Below are positions 38,690-49,600 of a stretch of DNA of 64,000 nucleotides, piece by piece. A model generated the notes under the pieces. It saw only the letters and a program-made list of their open reading frames with translations, did not search any database and was not told where the DNA came from. The stretch is taken from NCBI RefSeq assembly GCF_000327065.1, contig NC_019936.1, forward strand, positions 3,438,001-3,502,000. Reading direction: 5' to 3'. How positions within the stretch are numbered: the stretch's first letter is position 1; each line of letters starts with the position of its first letter. Position numbers and translations under genes: made by a program. The stretch is from Stutzerimonas stutzeri RCH2. Lineage in GTDB: Bacteria; Pseudomonadota; Gammaproteobacteria; Pseudomonadales; Pseudomonadaceae.

Positions 38690-40198
38690 ATGAAACCATC
38701 GCTAGTCCTGAAGATGGGCCAGCAGCTGACGATGACACCGCAGCTGCAACAGGCCATACGGCTCCTCCAGCTATCCACCCTCGATCTACAACAGGAGATC
38801 CAAGAGGCGCTGGATTCCAATCCCATGCTCGAGCGCGAAGAAGACGGCGACGACTTCGACAGCTCCGACCCCATGGCCGAAGCTGCCGATCGGCCGGGTG
38901 ACACCGGCACCGAGAAAAGCAGCAGCCAGGAAAGCACTTACGAGGAGCCCTCGCACAGCGGCGAAAGTGCGGACGATGGCGATTGGGGCGAGCGAATCCC
39001 CAGCGAGCTTCCGGTCGACACGGCCTGGGAAGACATCTACCAGACCAGCGCCAGCAGCCTGCCCAGCAACGATGACGACGAGTGGGACTTCACCAGCCGC
39101 ACATCCAACGGCATCAGCCTGCAGAGCCATTTGCTGTGGCAGCTCAACCTGGCACCGATGAGCGACACCGACCGCCTGATCGCGACCACACTGATCGACT
39201 GCATCAACGATCAGGGCTATCTCGAAGAGACACTGCAGGAAATCGTCGACTCCTTCGACCCGGAGCTGGAAATCGAACTCGATGAGGTCGAGGTCGTCCT
39301 GCGTCGCATCCAGCAGTTCGAACCGGCCGGCATCGGCGCGCGTGATTTGCGCGAATGCCTGCTACTGCAACTGCGTCAGCTATCCGAAAGAACGCCTTGG
39401 CTGAGCGAGGCCCAGCGTCTGGTCAGCGACTACCTGGATATCCTGGGCAGCCGCGACTACAGCCTGCTGATGCGCCGGATGAAGCTCAAGGAAGACGAAC
39501 TGCGCCAGGTCATCGAGCTGATCCAGAGCTTGAACCCCCGCCCCGGCTCGCAGATCGAGGCGAGCGAACCGGAATACGTGGTGCCTGACGTAATCGTGCG
39601 CAAGCACAACGACCGCTGGCTGGTCGAGCTGAATCAGGAAGCCATGCCGCGTCTGCGGGTCAACGCGCAATACGCAGGCTTCGTCAAACGCGCCGACTCC
39701 AGCGCCGACAACACCTTTATGCGCAATCAGCTGCAGGAGGCGCGCTGGTTCATCAAGAGCCTGCTCAGCCGCAACGAAACGCTGATGAAGGTCGCCACCC
39801 AGATCGTCGAGCATCAGCGCGCCTTTCTCGAGCACGGTGACGAGGCAATGAAGCCGCTGGTGCTGCATGATATTGCCGAAGCGGTAGGCATGCATGAGTC
39901 GACCATTTCCCGTGTGACGACGCAGAAATACATGCACACGCCGCGCGGCATCTACGAACTCAAATACTTCTTCTCCAGCCACGTCAGCACTGCCGAAGGC
40001 GGCGAATGTTCGTCCACTGCGATCCGCGCGATCATCAAAAAGCTAGTCGCCGCGGAAAACCAGAAAAAGCCGTTGAGTGACAGCAAGATCGCTGGTTTAC
40101 TGGAGGCGCAGGGCATCCAGGTGGCCCGCCGTACAGTTGCGAAATACCGTGAGTCACTCGGTATCGCACCGTCCAGCGAGCGCAAGCGTTTGCTGTGA
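38690..40198 (+). CDS. rpoN: RNA polymerase sigma-54 factor
   Basis: RpoN recognises -24/-12 promoters and needs an AAA+ activator. The 502-residue chain has the glutamine- and leucine-rich activator region I ([20 protein letters not shown], residues 5-24), an acidic, poorly conserved region II (residues 45-120), the core-binding domain, a helix-turn-helix ([20 protein letters not shown]) and the RpoN box [10 protein letters not shown] near the C terminus. It is expected to drive pilAI in this same window. Confidence 0.98.
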   Translation: MKPSLVLKMGQQLTMTPQLQQAIRLLQLSTLDLQQEIQEALDSNPMLEREEDGDDFDSSDPMAEAADRPGDTGTEKSSSQESTYEEPSHSGESADDGDWGERIPSELPVDTAWEDIYQTSASSLPSNDDDEWDFTSRTSNGISLQSHLLWQLNLAPMSDTDRLIATTLIDCINDQGYLEETLQEIVDSFDPELEIELDEVEVVLRRIQQFEPAGIGARDLRECLLLQLRQLSERTPWLSEAQRLVSDYLDILGSRDYSLLMRRMKLKEDELRQVIELIQSLNPRPGSQIEASEPEYVVPDVIVRKHNDRWLVELNQEAMPRLRVNAQYAGFVKRADSSADNTFMRNQLQEARWFIKSLLSRNETLMKVATQIVEHQRAFLEHGDEAMKPLVLHDIAEAVGMHESTISRVTTQKYMHTPRGIYELKYFFSSHVSTAEGGECSSTAIRAIIKKLVAAENQKKPLSDSKIAGLLEAQGIQVARRTVAKYRESLGIAPSSERKRLL

Positions 40199-40272
40199 TC
40201 GGCCCCTGGTCGAACTGTATCGGCGGCAGGCCTACCACCCTGCTCTTCGCTCAAGGCAAAGGAGATAGCAGT

Positions 40273-40581
40273 ATGCAAGTCAACATCAGCGGTGTTCATC
40301 TGGAAGTAACCGACGCCCTGCGTGACTACATCGAGGAGAAATTCGACCGGCTTGCTCGCCACTTCGACCGCATCATCAGTGTTCAGGTGATCCTGCAGGT
40401 CGAGAAGCTCAAGCAGAAAGCCGAAGCGACCCTGCACGTCGCCGGCCGCGAAGTCGTGGCCATTGCCGATCACGAAGACATGTACGCTGCAGTCGACCTG
40501 CTGGTCGACAAGCTCGATCGCCAACTGATCAAGCACAAGGAGAAGCAGCTAGACCACACTCAGGGCGCTGTCACCCGCTGA
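40273..40581 (+). CDS. hpf: Hibernation-promoting factor HPF (short form)
   Basis: HPF binds stationary-phase ribosomes and promotes 100S dimer formation. The 102-residue chain (MQVNISGVHLEVTDALRDYI) is the short type without the C-terminal dimerisation domain. AAAGGAGA precedes the ATG at 40273; the upstream in-frame sequence is not conserved. It is the second gene of the rpoN cluster and was formerly called the sigma54 modulation protein. Confidence 0.94.
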   Translation: MQVNISGVHLEVTDALRDYIEEKFDRLARHFDRIISVQVILQVEKLKQKAEATLHVAGREVVAIADHEDMYAAVDLLVDKLDRQLIKHKEKQLDHTQGAVTR

Positions 40582-40588
40582 CTTCAAT

Positions 40589-41053
40589 ATGATCCGACTC
40601 GAAAACATCCTCACCCCCGGACGTTCCCTGGTGAACGTCCCGGGCGGTAGCAAGAAACGCGTCCTGGAGCAGATCGCCAAGGTGATCGCCCAGGACCTTA
40701 TCGATCTCGATTCCCAGACCATTTTCGAAAGCCTGATCGCCCGGGAAAAACTCGGCTCGACCGGGTTTGGTAATGGCATCGCCATTCCGCATTGCCGCAT
40801 GGTCGGCTGCAGCGCGCCGCTCAGCGCCGTGCTGCGCCTGGAAACCCCCGTGGATTTCGATGCCATCGACGGTGCACCGGTAGACTTGCTGTTCGTTCTA
40901 CTGGTACCTCAAGCGGCGACCGACGAGCACCTGGAGCTGCTGCGCCAGATCGCCAGCATGCTCGACCGCGAGGACGTACGCCAAAGGCTGCGCGAGGCGC
41001 CAACCAACCAAAGCCTCTATCAGGTCGTAGTCGACGTGCAGAACGGGGCCTGA
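40589..41053 (+). CDS. ptsN: PtsN, EIIA of the nitrogen PTS
   Basis: PtsN (EIIA-Ntr) is phosphorylated by NPr and acts as a regulator of potassium, phosphate and nitrogen responses rather than a sugar transporter. The phosphorylation site is the His of GNGIAIPHCR, near residue 67 of 154, in the PTS EIIA type-2 fold. It lies 7 bases after hpf. There is no EIIB/EIIC partner in the window. Confidence 0.96.
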   Translation: MIRLENILTPGRSLVNVPGGSKKRVLEQIAKVIAQDLIDLDSQTIFESLIAREKLGSTGFGNGIAIPHCRMVGCSAPLSAVLRLETPVDFDAIDGAPVDLLFVLLVPQAATDEHLELLRQIASMLDREDVRQRLREAPTNQSLYQVVVDVQNGA

Positions 41054-41068
41054 CGAAATGGGCAATCG

Positions 41069-41926
41069 ATGCGGCTGATCATCGTAAGTGGGCGCTCGGG
41101 CTCGGGTAAAAGCACCGCGCTGAACGTACTCGAAGACAATGGCTTCTACTGCATCGACAACCTGCCTGCCGGGCTGCTGCCGGAGCTTGCCGAGCGCGCC
41201 CTGTTGCATACCGAGCTACTGCACCCGCAGGTCGCCGTATCGATCGATGCGCGCAACCTGCCCAGCCAGCTCAAGCGCTTCCCGGAGCTGCTCGAAGAAG
41301 TCCGCGCCCGGCATATCCTCTGCGATGTGCTCTATCTGGACGCCGATGACGAGACCCTGCTCAAGCGCTTCTCGGAAACCCGTCGCCGTCACCCACTGAC
41401 CAACGAAAACCGCTCGCTGGCCGAGGCGATCCACGATGAGGAACTGCTGCTGGCTGCGATCATCGATCACGCCGATCTGAAGATCGATACCACGCATCTA
41501 AACCTCTACCAGCTGCGTGACGTGCTCAAGCTGCGCCTGCTCAACAAGCCAGAGCCGGGCACGGCTTTTCTGATCGAGTCATTTGGATTCAAGCGGGGCA
41601 TGCCCGTCGACGCCGACCTGGTATTCGACGTGCGCTGCCTGCCCAATCCGTACTGGAAGGCAGAACTGCGCGACTTCTCAGGCCTCGACCAACCGGTGAT
41701 CGACTATCTCGCCGCTCAGGCCGATGTGGAGGAAATGTTCCAGGACATCCACGCCTATCTGAGCAAATGGTTGCCGCGGTTTGCCGCCAGCAACCGAGCC
41801 TACGTCACCATCGCCATTGGCTGCACCGGCGGGCATCACCGCTCGGTCTACCTCGCCGAACGGCTGGGTCAGGCCCTCAGAGAGCCGCTGAAGAACCTGC
41901 AGGTCCGTCATCGGGACCTCGCCTAG
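41069..41926 (+). CDS. rapZ: RapZ, RNase adaptor / nucleotide-binding protein
   Basis: RapZ binds glucosamine-6-phosphate and small RNAs in enterobacteria and brings them to RNase E. The 285-residue chain has an N-terminal P-loop GRSGSGKST (residues 8-16), a Walker-B-like segment and the conserved C-terminal domain ([20 protein letters not shown], then [15 protein letters not shown]) that holds the zinc- or phosphosugar-binding pocket. The GlmY/GlmZ targets are enterobacterial, so its RNA partners here are unknown. Confidence 0.95.
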   Translation: MRLIIVSGRSGSGKSTALNVLEDNGFYCIDNLPAGLLPELAERALLHTELLHPQVAVSIDARNLPSQLKRFPELLEEVRARHILCDVLYLDADDETLLKRFSETRRRHPLTNENRSLAEAIHDEELLLAAIIDHADLKIDTTHLNLYQLRDVLKLRLLNKPEPGTAFLIESFGFKRGMPVDADLVFDVRCLPNPYWKAELRDFSGLDQPVIDYLAAQADVEEMFQDIHAYLSKWLPRFAASNRAYVTIAIGCTGGHHRSVYLAERLGQALREPLKNLQVRHRDLA

Positions 41927-41940
41927 GAATACCTGTATCC

Positions 41941-42213
41941 ATGCCCGCCCGCGAAGTAACCATCATCAACAAACTCGGCCTGCATGCTCGTGCTGCAGCC
42001 AAGTTCGTCGCCGTAGCCAACCGCTTCCCCTGCAAGATTCGCGTGGGTCGGTGCCCCGACACCCTGGTCGACGGAAAAAGCATCATGGCCGTCATGATGC
42101 TTGCGGCGAGCAAGGGTACATCCGTGCACCTGCACACCGAGGGCGAGCAGGAAGATGACGCGTTGAACGCCCTGATTGCGCTGATCGACGACTACTTCGA
42201 AGAAGGCGAGTAA
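41941..42213 (+). CDS. ptsO: PtsO, NPr phosphocarrier of the nitrogen PTS
   Basis: NPr is the HPr-type carrier that passes phosphate from EI-Ntr (PtsP) to PtsN. The 90-residue chain has the phosphorylation site LGLHARAAAKF (His near residue 16) and the GKSIMAVMMLAASKG segment that replaces the HPr kinase site. It ends the rpoN-hpf-ptsN-rapZ-ptsO cluster. A 7-bp GC hairpin (42229-42253) follows the stop. Confidence 0.95.
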   Translation: MPAREVTIINKLGLHARAAAKFVAVANRFPCKIRVGRCPDTLVDGKSIMAVMMLAASKGTSVHLHTEGEQEDDALNALIALIDDYFEEGE

Positions 42214-42228
42214 AGCGCCGGGCCAAAC

Positions 42229-42253
42229 GGCGCGGACCGTTTCCAGCCGCGCC
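42229..42253. terminator. Hairpin between ptsO and pmbA
   Basis: GGCGCGG (42229-42235) pairs with CCGCGCC (42247-42253) in the short gap between converging genes. There is no strong U-run, so this is only a probable terminator. Confidence 0.45.
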
Positions 42254-42265
42254 ACTGCGTTTGCC

Positions 42266-43612
42266 TCACTTACCGGCGACCATCATCCTCTCGATCAGCA
42301 CCGAGCCGGTTCGCACATTGCTGCGTGTTTCCACGTCACAGCCCACCGCAACGATCTGACGGAACATGTCACGCAGGTTGCCGGCGATGGTTACCTCCTG
42401 CACCGGGAACTGGATCTCGCCGTTTTCGACCCAGTAGCCACCGGCACCGCGCGAGTAGTCGCCGGTAACTAGATTCAGCCCCTGACCCATCAGCTCGGTT
42501 ACCAGCAGACCGCGACCCATCCGACGGATGAGCGCCGCCTGATCTTCGTCGCCGTGACTGACGAACAGGTTATGCACGCCCCCCGCGTTGGCTGTGCTCG
42601 GCATGCCCAGCTTCCGCCCGGAGTAGGTCGATAGCACATAGGACAGCAGACGGCCGTTCTCCACGAACGGCTTGGCGTACGTCGCCAGGCCATCACCATC
42701 GTAGCTGGCACTGCCAAGCGCACGTGGGATGTGCGGGCGCTCATCCAGGCTTAGCCATTCGGGAAACAAAGTCTGTCCAAGGGCATCCTCGAGATAAGAC
42801 GCCTTGCGATACAGGTTGCCGCCGGATATCGCCGCGATGAAGTGGCCGAACAGCCCGGTCGCCAACTCAGGAGCAAACAGCACCGGCACCTCGCAAGTTG
42901 GCACCGGCCGCGCCCCGAGACGCCTTACCGCTCGCTCGGCGGCGCGCCTGCCGATCGTTTGCGGGTCCAGCAGCGCTTCACCGATGCGATTGACGTCGTA
43001 GAAGTAGTCGCGCTGCATCTGGCCTTCGCTTTCAGCGATCATCACGCAACTCAGGCTATGCCGGCTGCTGCAATAACCACCGATGAAACCGTTGCTGTTG
43101 CCATAGGCTCGGCAGCCCTGATGGGTATTGAGACTGGTGCCGTCCGCATTGCGAATACGCTGATCGACCGCAAACGCTGCGCCTTCACAGCTCAAGGCCT
43201 GTTCGATGGCCTGTTCTGGCGTGATGTTCCACGGATGATAGAGATCCAGGTCGGGCAGCTCGCGTGCCATCAGCGCCGCATCAGCCAGCCCGGCGAACTC
43301 ATCCTCGGACGCATGCCTGGCGATGGCCAGTGCGGCCGCCACGGTTTCCCGTATGGCCTCATCGCCACTACCGGTAGTGCTGGCAGAACCCTTGCTCTGA
43401 CCAACATAGAGCGTAATGCCGAAGCCCTGGTCACGGTTGAACTCGACAGTCTCGACCTCCCCCTGGCGCACCGTGGTGGACAGTCCCTGCTCCATCGAGA
43501 CCGAAACCTCGCTGGCGCTGGCACCTTGCCGACGCGCTTCCTCGATGATGCGCTCGACCTTCTCGCGCAACCCGGGCAGCGCGTGCGGGCCGATGCCTTC
43601 TACTTCACTCAT
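42266..43612 (-). CDS. pmbA: PmbA/TldE, non-peptidase subunit of the TldD/E protease
   Basis: PmbA (TldE) pairs with TldD to form a heterodimeric zinc protease that trims unstructured peptides and matures some bacteriocin-like peptides. The 448-residue chain follows the family (RQGEVETVEFNRDQGFGITL, then GALTVE-like C-terminal beta domain) and has no HExxH motif. TldD is encoded in this window at 44322-45764, on the same strand but separated by darP. I start at MSEVEGIGPHALPG; an ATG four codons earlier is open. Confidence 0.95.
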   Translation of the reverse strand: MSEVEGIGPHALPGLREKVERIIEEARRQGASASEVSVSMEQGLSTTVRQGEVETVEFNRDQGFGITLYVGQSKGSASTTGSGDEAIRETVAAALAIARHASEDEFAGLADAALMARELPDLDLYHPWNITPEQAIEQALSCEGAAFAVDQRIRNADGTSLNTHQGCRAYGNSNGFIGGYCSSRHSLSCVMIAESEGQMQRDYFYDVNRIGEALLDPQTIGRRAAERAVRRLGARPVPTCEVPVLFAPELATGLFGHFIAAISGGNLYRKASYLEDALGQTLFPEWLSLDERPHIPRALGSASYDGDGLATYAKPFVENGRLLSYVLSTYSGRKLGMPSTANAGGVHNLFVSHGDEDQAALIRRMGRGLLVTELMGQGLNLVTGDYSRGAGGYWVENGEIQFPVQEVTIAGNLRDMFRQIVAVGCDVETRSNVRTGSVLIERMMVAGK

Positions 43613-43724
43613 AAGCACTCCCAAACGACCGCAATCGAATCAAGTTGCAACCTGGCGCCGCTCCTCTGAAGCCTGCCGCCAGGGCTGCTGTTATCATGGC
43701 GGCATTTCCTAATGGACCATCCCC

Positions 43725-44246
43725 ATGTCTGAACACTCCGACGCCGAAGATTTCGACGAAAAAAGCAAATCCCAGGTCAAGCGCGAGCTGCTTGCCCTTC
43801 AGGAACTCGGCGAGCGCCTGACCACTCTCAAGCCGGACCTCATTGCCCGCCTGCCGCTGAGCGATGCCCTGCAGAAGGCCTTGGCCGACGCCCCCAAACA
43901 CAAGGCACACATCGCCCGTAAAAGGCACATTCAGTACATCGGCAAGCTGATGCGCGATCAGGATGTCGACGCCATCCTGGCACTGGTCGATCAGCTCGAC
44001 GCCTCGACTCGCCAGTACAACGAACGCTTCCATGCACTGGAGCGCTGGCGCGACCGTCTGATCGGCGGAGATGACGCGACGCTGGAAGCCTTCGTTGTCG
44101 AATACCCCGAAACCGATCGCCAGCATTTGCGTGGGTTGATCCGTCATGCCCAGCACGAAGCGGCACGCAACAAACCGCCAGCCGCCAGTCGCAAGATCTT
44201 CAAGTACATCCGCGACCTCGACGAAACCAAGCGCGGGCTGCGCTAA
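43725..44246 (+). CDS. darP: DarP (YjgA), ribosome-associated assembly factor
   Basis: DarP binds the 50S precursor late in assembly. The 173-residue, highly charged helical protein ([20 protein letters not shown] near residue 10; [20 protein letters not shown] near 66) matches E. coli YjgA (183 residues). It lies opposite to pmbA on the plus strand; yjgA next to pmbA is the E. coli arrangement too. No signal peptide. Confidence 0.93.
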   Translation: MSEHSDAEDFDEKSKSQVKRELLALQELGERLTTLKPDLIARLPLSDALQKALADAPKHKAHIARKRHIQYIGKLMRDQDVDAILALVDQLDASTRQYNERFHALERWRDRLIGGDDATLEAFVVEYPETDRQHLRGLIRHAQHEAARNKPPAASRKIFKYIRDLDETKRGLR

Positions 44247-44321
44247 TCGCAGAACCGAACCGGAAGCTGCAAGCCGAGGCCGTTACGGCCCTGCGTTTGC
44301 AGCTCGGGATCCGCAGCGCCC

Positions 44322-45764
44322 TCAAGCGCCTGTTCCGCCTACCGTGATCTCATCGATTTTCAATGTCGGCTGACCGACGCCCACCGGCACCGACTGCCCA
44401 TCCTTTCCGCAAGTACCTACACCGCTGTCCAGCGCCAGATCGTTGCCGACCATCGACACCCGGTTCATCACCTCCGGACCGTTGCCGATCAGGGTTGCGC
44501 CCTTCACCGGCGCGGTGATCTTGCCATCCTCGATCAGGTACGCCTCGCTGGTAGAGAAGACGAACTTGCCGCTGGTGATATCGACCTGCCCACCACCAAG
44601 GCTGGCGCAGTAGATGCCCTTCTTCACCGAGCGGATGATCTCCTGCGGATCGCTCTCGCCGGCGAGCATGTAGGTATTGGTCATGCGCGGCATCGGCAGG
44701 TGCGCATAGGACTCGCGGCGGCCATTACCGGTCGGCGCAACGCCCATCAGCCGTGCGTTGAGCTTGTCCTGGATATAACCCTTGAGAATGCCGTTCTCGA
44801 TCAGCGTGGTGCACTGCGTCGGTGTGCCTTCATCATCGACGCTGAGCGAACCACGACGGTCGGCCAGGGTACCGTCGTCGACGATGGTGCAAAGACTGGA
44901 CGCGACCTGCTCGCCAATCCGGCCGCTATAGGCCGAACTGCCCTTGCGGTTGAAATCACCCTCCAGGCCATGCCCCACGGCTTCGTGCAGCAGCACGCCG
45001 GACCAGCCAGGGCCGAGCACCACCGGCAACGAACCGGCCGGTGCCGGCACCGCCTCGAGGTTGACCAGCGCCTGGCGCAGGGCTTCGCGGGCGTAGCCCA
45101 TGGCGCGGTCCTCGGTCAGGAAGTACTGATAGCCGGTGCGACCGCCGCCGCCCTGCCCACCACGCTCACGCCGACCGTTCTGCTCGACGATCACGCTGAC
45201 GTTGAAGCGCACCAGCGGCCGGATGTCGGTCGCCATGCCGCCATCCATGCCAGCCACCAGGATGTGCTCCCAGACACCCGCCAGGCTCACAGTGACCTGC
45301 TTGATGCGCGGGTCCAGCGCACGGGTCGCGACATCGATGCGCTTGAGCAGCTCGACCTTCTCGGCGCGGCTCAGCCCATCGAGCGGATTGTCCCGGCTGT
45401 ACAGCGGAGCGAATGCCGCCTTGGACAGAACCTTGACCTGGCCCTGCTGCCCGCTTCGCGCAATCGAGCGCGCAGCCTGAGCGGCCTGGCGCAGCGCATC
45501 GGCGGTGATGGCATTGCTATAGGCGAAGCCGGTCTTCTCGCCAGACAGCGCACGCACGCCGACGCCCTGCTCCAGGTGGAAGCCGCCCTCCTTGACGATG
45601 CCGTCCTCGAGTACCCACGACTCGGACACCTGGTCCTGAAAATACAGGTCCGCAGCATCCACGCCGGGGCCGGCAAGCTCGCCGAGCAGGCCGGGCAGAT
45701 CGTCGATACCCAGGCCGCCAGGGGTCAGCAGGCGCTCGGTGACGGGTAACAGCAGTTCACTCAT
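44322..45764 (-). CDS. tldD: TldD, metallopeptidase subunit of TldD/E
   Basis: TldD carries the zinc site of the TldD/E protease, [11 protein letters not shown] (HExxxH type) near residue 255, with the third ligand Cys/His region downstream. The 480-residue chain starts at the ATG at 45764, [17 protein letters not shown]; a long in-frame upstream extension is the end of the nitrilase gene in another frame and is not conserved. It lies two bases past the nitrilase stop and is last in the mreB-to-tldD run. Confidence 0.96.
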   Translation of the reverse strand: MSELLLPVTERLLTPGGLGIDDLPGLLGELAGPGVDAADLYFQDQVSESWVLEDGIVKEGGFHLEQGVGVRALSGEKTGFAYSNAITADALRQAAQAARSIARSGQQGQVKVLSKAAFAPLYSRDNPLDGLSRAEKVELLKRIDVATRALDPRIKQVTVSLAGVWEHILVAGMDGGMATDIRPLVRFNVSVIVEQNGRRERGGQGGGGRTGYQYFLTEDRAMGYAREALRQALVNLEAVPAPAGSLPVVLGPGWSGVLLHEAVGHGLEGDFNRKGSSAYSGRIGEQVASSLCTIVDDGTLADRRGSLSVDDEGTPTQCTTLIENGILKGYIQDKLNARLMGVAPTGNGRRESYAHLPMPRMTNTYMLAGESDPQEIIRSVKKGIYCASLGGGQVDITSGKFVFSTSEAYLIEDGKITAPVKGATLIGNGPEVMNRVSMVGNDLALDSGVGTCGKDGQSVPVGVGQPTLKIDEITVGGTGA

Positions 45765-45766
45765 AT

Positions 45767-46612
45767 TCACTCCAAACGGTCCGTGACCAGGCACGGTACG
45801 GAAAATCGGCGGTGGCGTTGCACCGGCATGCGCTGGCGAATGGCGGCCTGTTCCGCCACATCTCGCTCGGCGACGAGAGCAGCCGGAGCGGTTGCCTGTT
45901 CGCATAGCAGGCGGCCCCATGGGTCAACGATAGACGAATGACCATGGGTGAAGCGACCGCCTGGGTGCTCGCCACCCTGTGCCGCAGCCAGGATATAGCA
46001 TTGGGTCTCGATGGCGCGGGCGCGAATCAGGCTCGTCCAGTGCGCCTCGCCAGTCACTGTGGTGAAGGCCGACGGCACGCTGATCAACTCCGCACCCGCT
46101 GCGCGCAACGCCGTATACAGCTCGGCGAAGCGCAGGTCGTAGCACACGCTCATGCCCAATCGCCCAACCGGCGTATCGACCACGACCAATCGCTCACCGG
46201 CCGCATAGTCATCGGACTCACGATACTGGCCGCGGCTGTCGGCCACCGCCGCGTCGAACAGATGCAGCTTGTCGTAGCGCGCCACGCGCTGCCCTTGATC
46301 ATCGAACAACAACGAGCAGGCGTTGGGCTTGCCCTGCGGGCACTCATCCGCGGGCAACGGCAGCGTTCCGGCGACTATCCATAACCTGAGGTCACGCGCC
46401 GCCTGTTTCAACCAGGGCAGGATCGGCCCCTCCCCCATCGCTTCAGCACGCCCGAGCGCCGCCGAAGCCTTATGCCCCATGGCAGCGAAATTCTCCGGCA
46501 GCACCGCCAGACGAGCGCCGGCCTGTGCCGCCCGCTCCAGCAACTGTCGAGCGCAGGTCAGATTGAGCGCAACGTCAGCCTGGCTGGCCATCTGTATCAC
46601 GGCTAAGGACAT
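45767..46612 (-). CDS. Carbon-nitrogen hydrolase (nitrilase superfamily)
   Basis: The 281-residue chain has the nitrilase-superfamily catalytic triad Glu40 (VLPENFA), Lys115 (YDKLHLFD) and Cys157 (SVCYDLRF). KLHLFDA and the length suggest the Nit1/Nit2 branch, whose known members deaminate glutathione (NIT1) or omega-amidate; activity here is inferred only. The ATG at 46612 begins [10 protein letters not shown]. It follows yhdP and precedes tldD by two bases; the yhdP-nitrilase-tldD order is conserved in pseudomonads. Confidence 0.9.
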   Translation of the reverse strand: MSLAVIQMASQADVALNLTCARQLLERAAQAGARLAVLPENFAAMGHKASAALGRAEAMGEGPILPWLKQAARDLRLWIVAGTLPLPADECPQGKPNACSLLFDDQGQRVARYDKLHLFDAAVADSRGQYRESDDYAAGERLVVVDTPVGRLGMSVCYDLRFAELYTALRAAGAELISVPSAFTTVTGEAHWTSLIRARAIETQCYILAAAQGGEHPGGRFTHGHSSIVDPWGRLLCEQATAPAALVAERDVAEQAAIRQRMPVQRHRRFSVPCLVTDRLE

Positions 46613-46652
46613 GACTTCCCCGCTGCTGAAAGACGAAGCCCGCGACTGCGGA

Positions 46653-49600
46653 TCAGTTGGGCTTCTCGAATGGTTTGTCGAAACTGATCTTCGGCGACTG
46701 CCACGGCCCCTTGACGTCGTACTGCACGCTGGCGAAACGCGCAACGCGGTCACCCAAGAGCTTGTCCGCCACGAATAGCGCACCGCCGATTGCCGGCGCA
46801 CCGACGATCAGTGCCGCCAGCGGCAGGTTGTTGCTGATCGGCAAGGTTACCAGCAGCTTGGCGTCGATCTCATCACGGGCCATATCCAGCTTGCCGTCCA
46901 GTTCGAGGTTGCTCGACGGACCGCTGACCGTGATCGGCTCGCGGGTCGTGAACACTCCGGAGCTGGCCTGCAGGTTGCCGTCCAGACGGTCGTAGCTGAG
47001 GCCTTTGCTGAACAGATCGGAGAAATCCAGGCGCAGGCGGCGTCCTATCGAGTTGAAGTTCAGCACGCCGAACACGCGCAGTGCCTGAGCGCTGCCATCG
47101 ATCTCGACGAACTGCCCCTTGCGTAGCCGCGGTTGCATGCTGCCGGAATAGCGCGCCATGGCGAACCAGGCCGGCGACCCCGGCCACTGGCCGTCCGCAT
47201 CCAGTCGAAAGGTTTCACTGGTCACCGACGGGGCAAAGCCCCAGGCCAGCAACACGTCAGCCAGATTGCGGCCTTCGAGGCGACCTTTGTACCAAGTCTG
47301 GGTACCGTTCCAGCCGCCGACACCGGCGATCCTCAGGCCCTTCAGGTCAAGGGCGATATCACGGAATTCGACTCCGCCGCTGACCGGGCGCAACTTCAGC
47401 GCCCAGGCACCGAGTGTGTCGTCCCCCATGGCGACCTGGTCGATGGAGACATCCATCGCCGGCAGGCTTTGCGGATCCACGTCAGCCAACGGATCGGGAC
47501 GAGCACCAGCCGCCTCGCCGGTCGCCGTCGCGGCGGGCAAGCGGAGGTGTTGCAGATTGGCCACGATGACGCCGCTCTCGGCATCTGGAAGGCGGACCGC
47601 GCCGCTGATGAGCGAGCTGCGCAAGTTCAGCGCCCAGGCATTGCTCAACCGCTGCAGGTCAACGCCGAGGTTGTCGATTCGGGTGCCGAAGCCATCGAAC
47701 CGGCCGACATCGACCTGCACCTGGCGCAGCAGGGAACCGGTCGCCTGCTGTGGATCACCCTTGCCGTGCTGGTCGAGCACTGCCTGCCAGGCCTTCCAAT
47801 CGAGTTCAGCCAGGCGGCCTCGTACATACAGCCCGGTGCGGGCCGGCAGATTGGCCGCGCCAGCCCCCAGACGCAGCTCGCCGCGCCCTTGCGCCCAGGC
47901 ACCTGGCGGTGCAGCGAAGGCCAATGCAGCGAGTGTCCCGTACTGCACACCGTAGCGCCGCTCAGCGCCCTGCAGGGACATGCGCAGCGAGGTGGCACGG
48001 CGTACGCCAGCCGTCTTGCCGAACGGCGCCGGCAGTTCGATGCGCAGCCCCTGCAGCGAAGAGTCGATCTGCAACTGGCTGTTCTCACCCGCCAGATCCA
48101 GCCGCAGCTGGTAAGGCAACTCACCACTGGCCGGCAATGGCTGCTCTACTTCAAGCCACTTGAGCAGCTGCTTGAGCCCCACGTCGCCACGCGCTTCGAC
48201 GCGCGAGGCAGGCTTGCCGGGCGAGCCCGTCGCCACGGCCTTGCCCCTGACCGGGCGGCCGAACAGCCGAGCCTGGATGTCATCTGCGCTGAGCCCTTGC
48301 GCAGTGTCGTACCGGAAGTCGCCGCGAAGCTGCTCGAAGCCAAGCGCAGGCTCGGCGATCCGCAATGTTGCATCGCGGCTGGAGAAATCCACGATGACCC
48401 GCGGCGTGCCTTTACCCAACGGAATCTGCAGATCCAGAGCGCCATCGAGCTGCCCCTGTCCCTGCCACCCCGCGAAGATCTCGCCGGTGCCGATTGGCGC
48501 TTCCTGCAGCAGCTTCAACGCATCCGGCAGACTGCTGCTCACCTTTCCCTTGACGGACAACTGCGGCACTTTCCCACTGCCGGCATGGGGAATATCGGCT
48601 GTCGCGTCATACACGCGGCTGTCGAGAATCCTGCCTTCGGCAAGCCGCACCCGCACCCCGCTATCCTCGATCAATACCTCACCGCGCCCCTGCCGCAGCA
48701 CGGGCCAGCCAGGCTGAAAGGCCAGCTCGGCGTCACGCACCTTGAAATACAGGCTCAGGCTGCGCGCACTGTCGGAAGCGTTCTTGCTCAGCGCGCCCTG
48801 GTACTGGAAATACCCCTGCTCGACGGTACCACCACGTATGGCCGCCTTGAGCCAGTCGACCAGCGCTGGGCTCAGCGCCGGCGACTTGGTGGGTAGGTAC
48901 TTCTCGGTATAGCCGGCGTCGCCGTCGCTGAGGCCGACGCGCAGGTCCATGTAGTCTTCCGCCTCTGGATCCCGCATCAGGCGGATGAGGAAATCCCCGG
49001 CGATCTTGCCTTCTTCGCCATCGACGCGCAGATAGGGTGCGGCCAAGGTGAACGCCCGATCATCCAGCGTCCAGGTCAGGCGACCGGCACCATGCCGATA
49101 GTGCCAGGGCTCGGGATACAGCGGTGCGAGGTGCAGGCTGAAGTCGTCGCTGTCCAGGCGCAGCTCGCCGCCGGCAAGATCGCCCTGAATGCTGCCGCTT
49201 GCGTTGCCAACCGCCGGAATCCAATTCTGCGCCGCGAAGTTGATCCGATCCAGATTGGCGGCGAACCGCAGCCGCTGCGGCGAATCCATGGCAGGGTGGT
49301 AATCGAGGCGAAGATTGCGCACCGTTCCGCTGGGCTGCAGCGTCGAGAGCGTCTCGGTGGCGGCCGGCGGTAGCGGCGCCAGCCCGCCAACGAGCGTGGC
49401 GATCGGCGCGATACCCAGCCGATCGGCTTGCAGCCGCCAGTGCTGCTCGCCCTGGTTCTGCTGCAGAAGGATTCGCGCATCGCCCCAACGCTCGCCTTGC
49501 AGATCGAAGGCCAGTCGGTCGAGCAGCAACCGATAGCCCTTTTCGGTGTGATCGACGTAAGCCTCGACGGCCAGGTCCTCAAGCTGCACGGGCGCACGAT

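Noticed and set aside
47133..48896. A 587-codon plus-strand frame inside yhdP
   Set aside because: Antisense to yhdP, Arg/Gln-rich shadow with no start signal of note.
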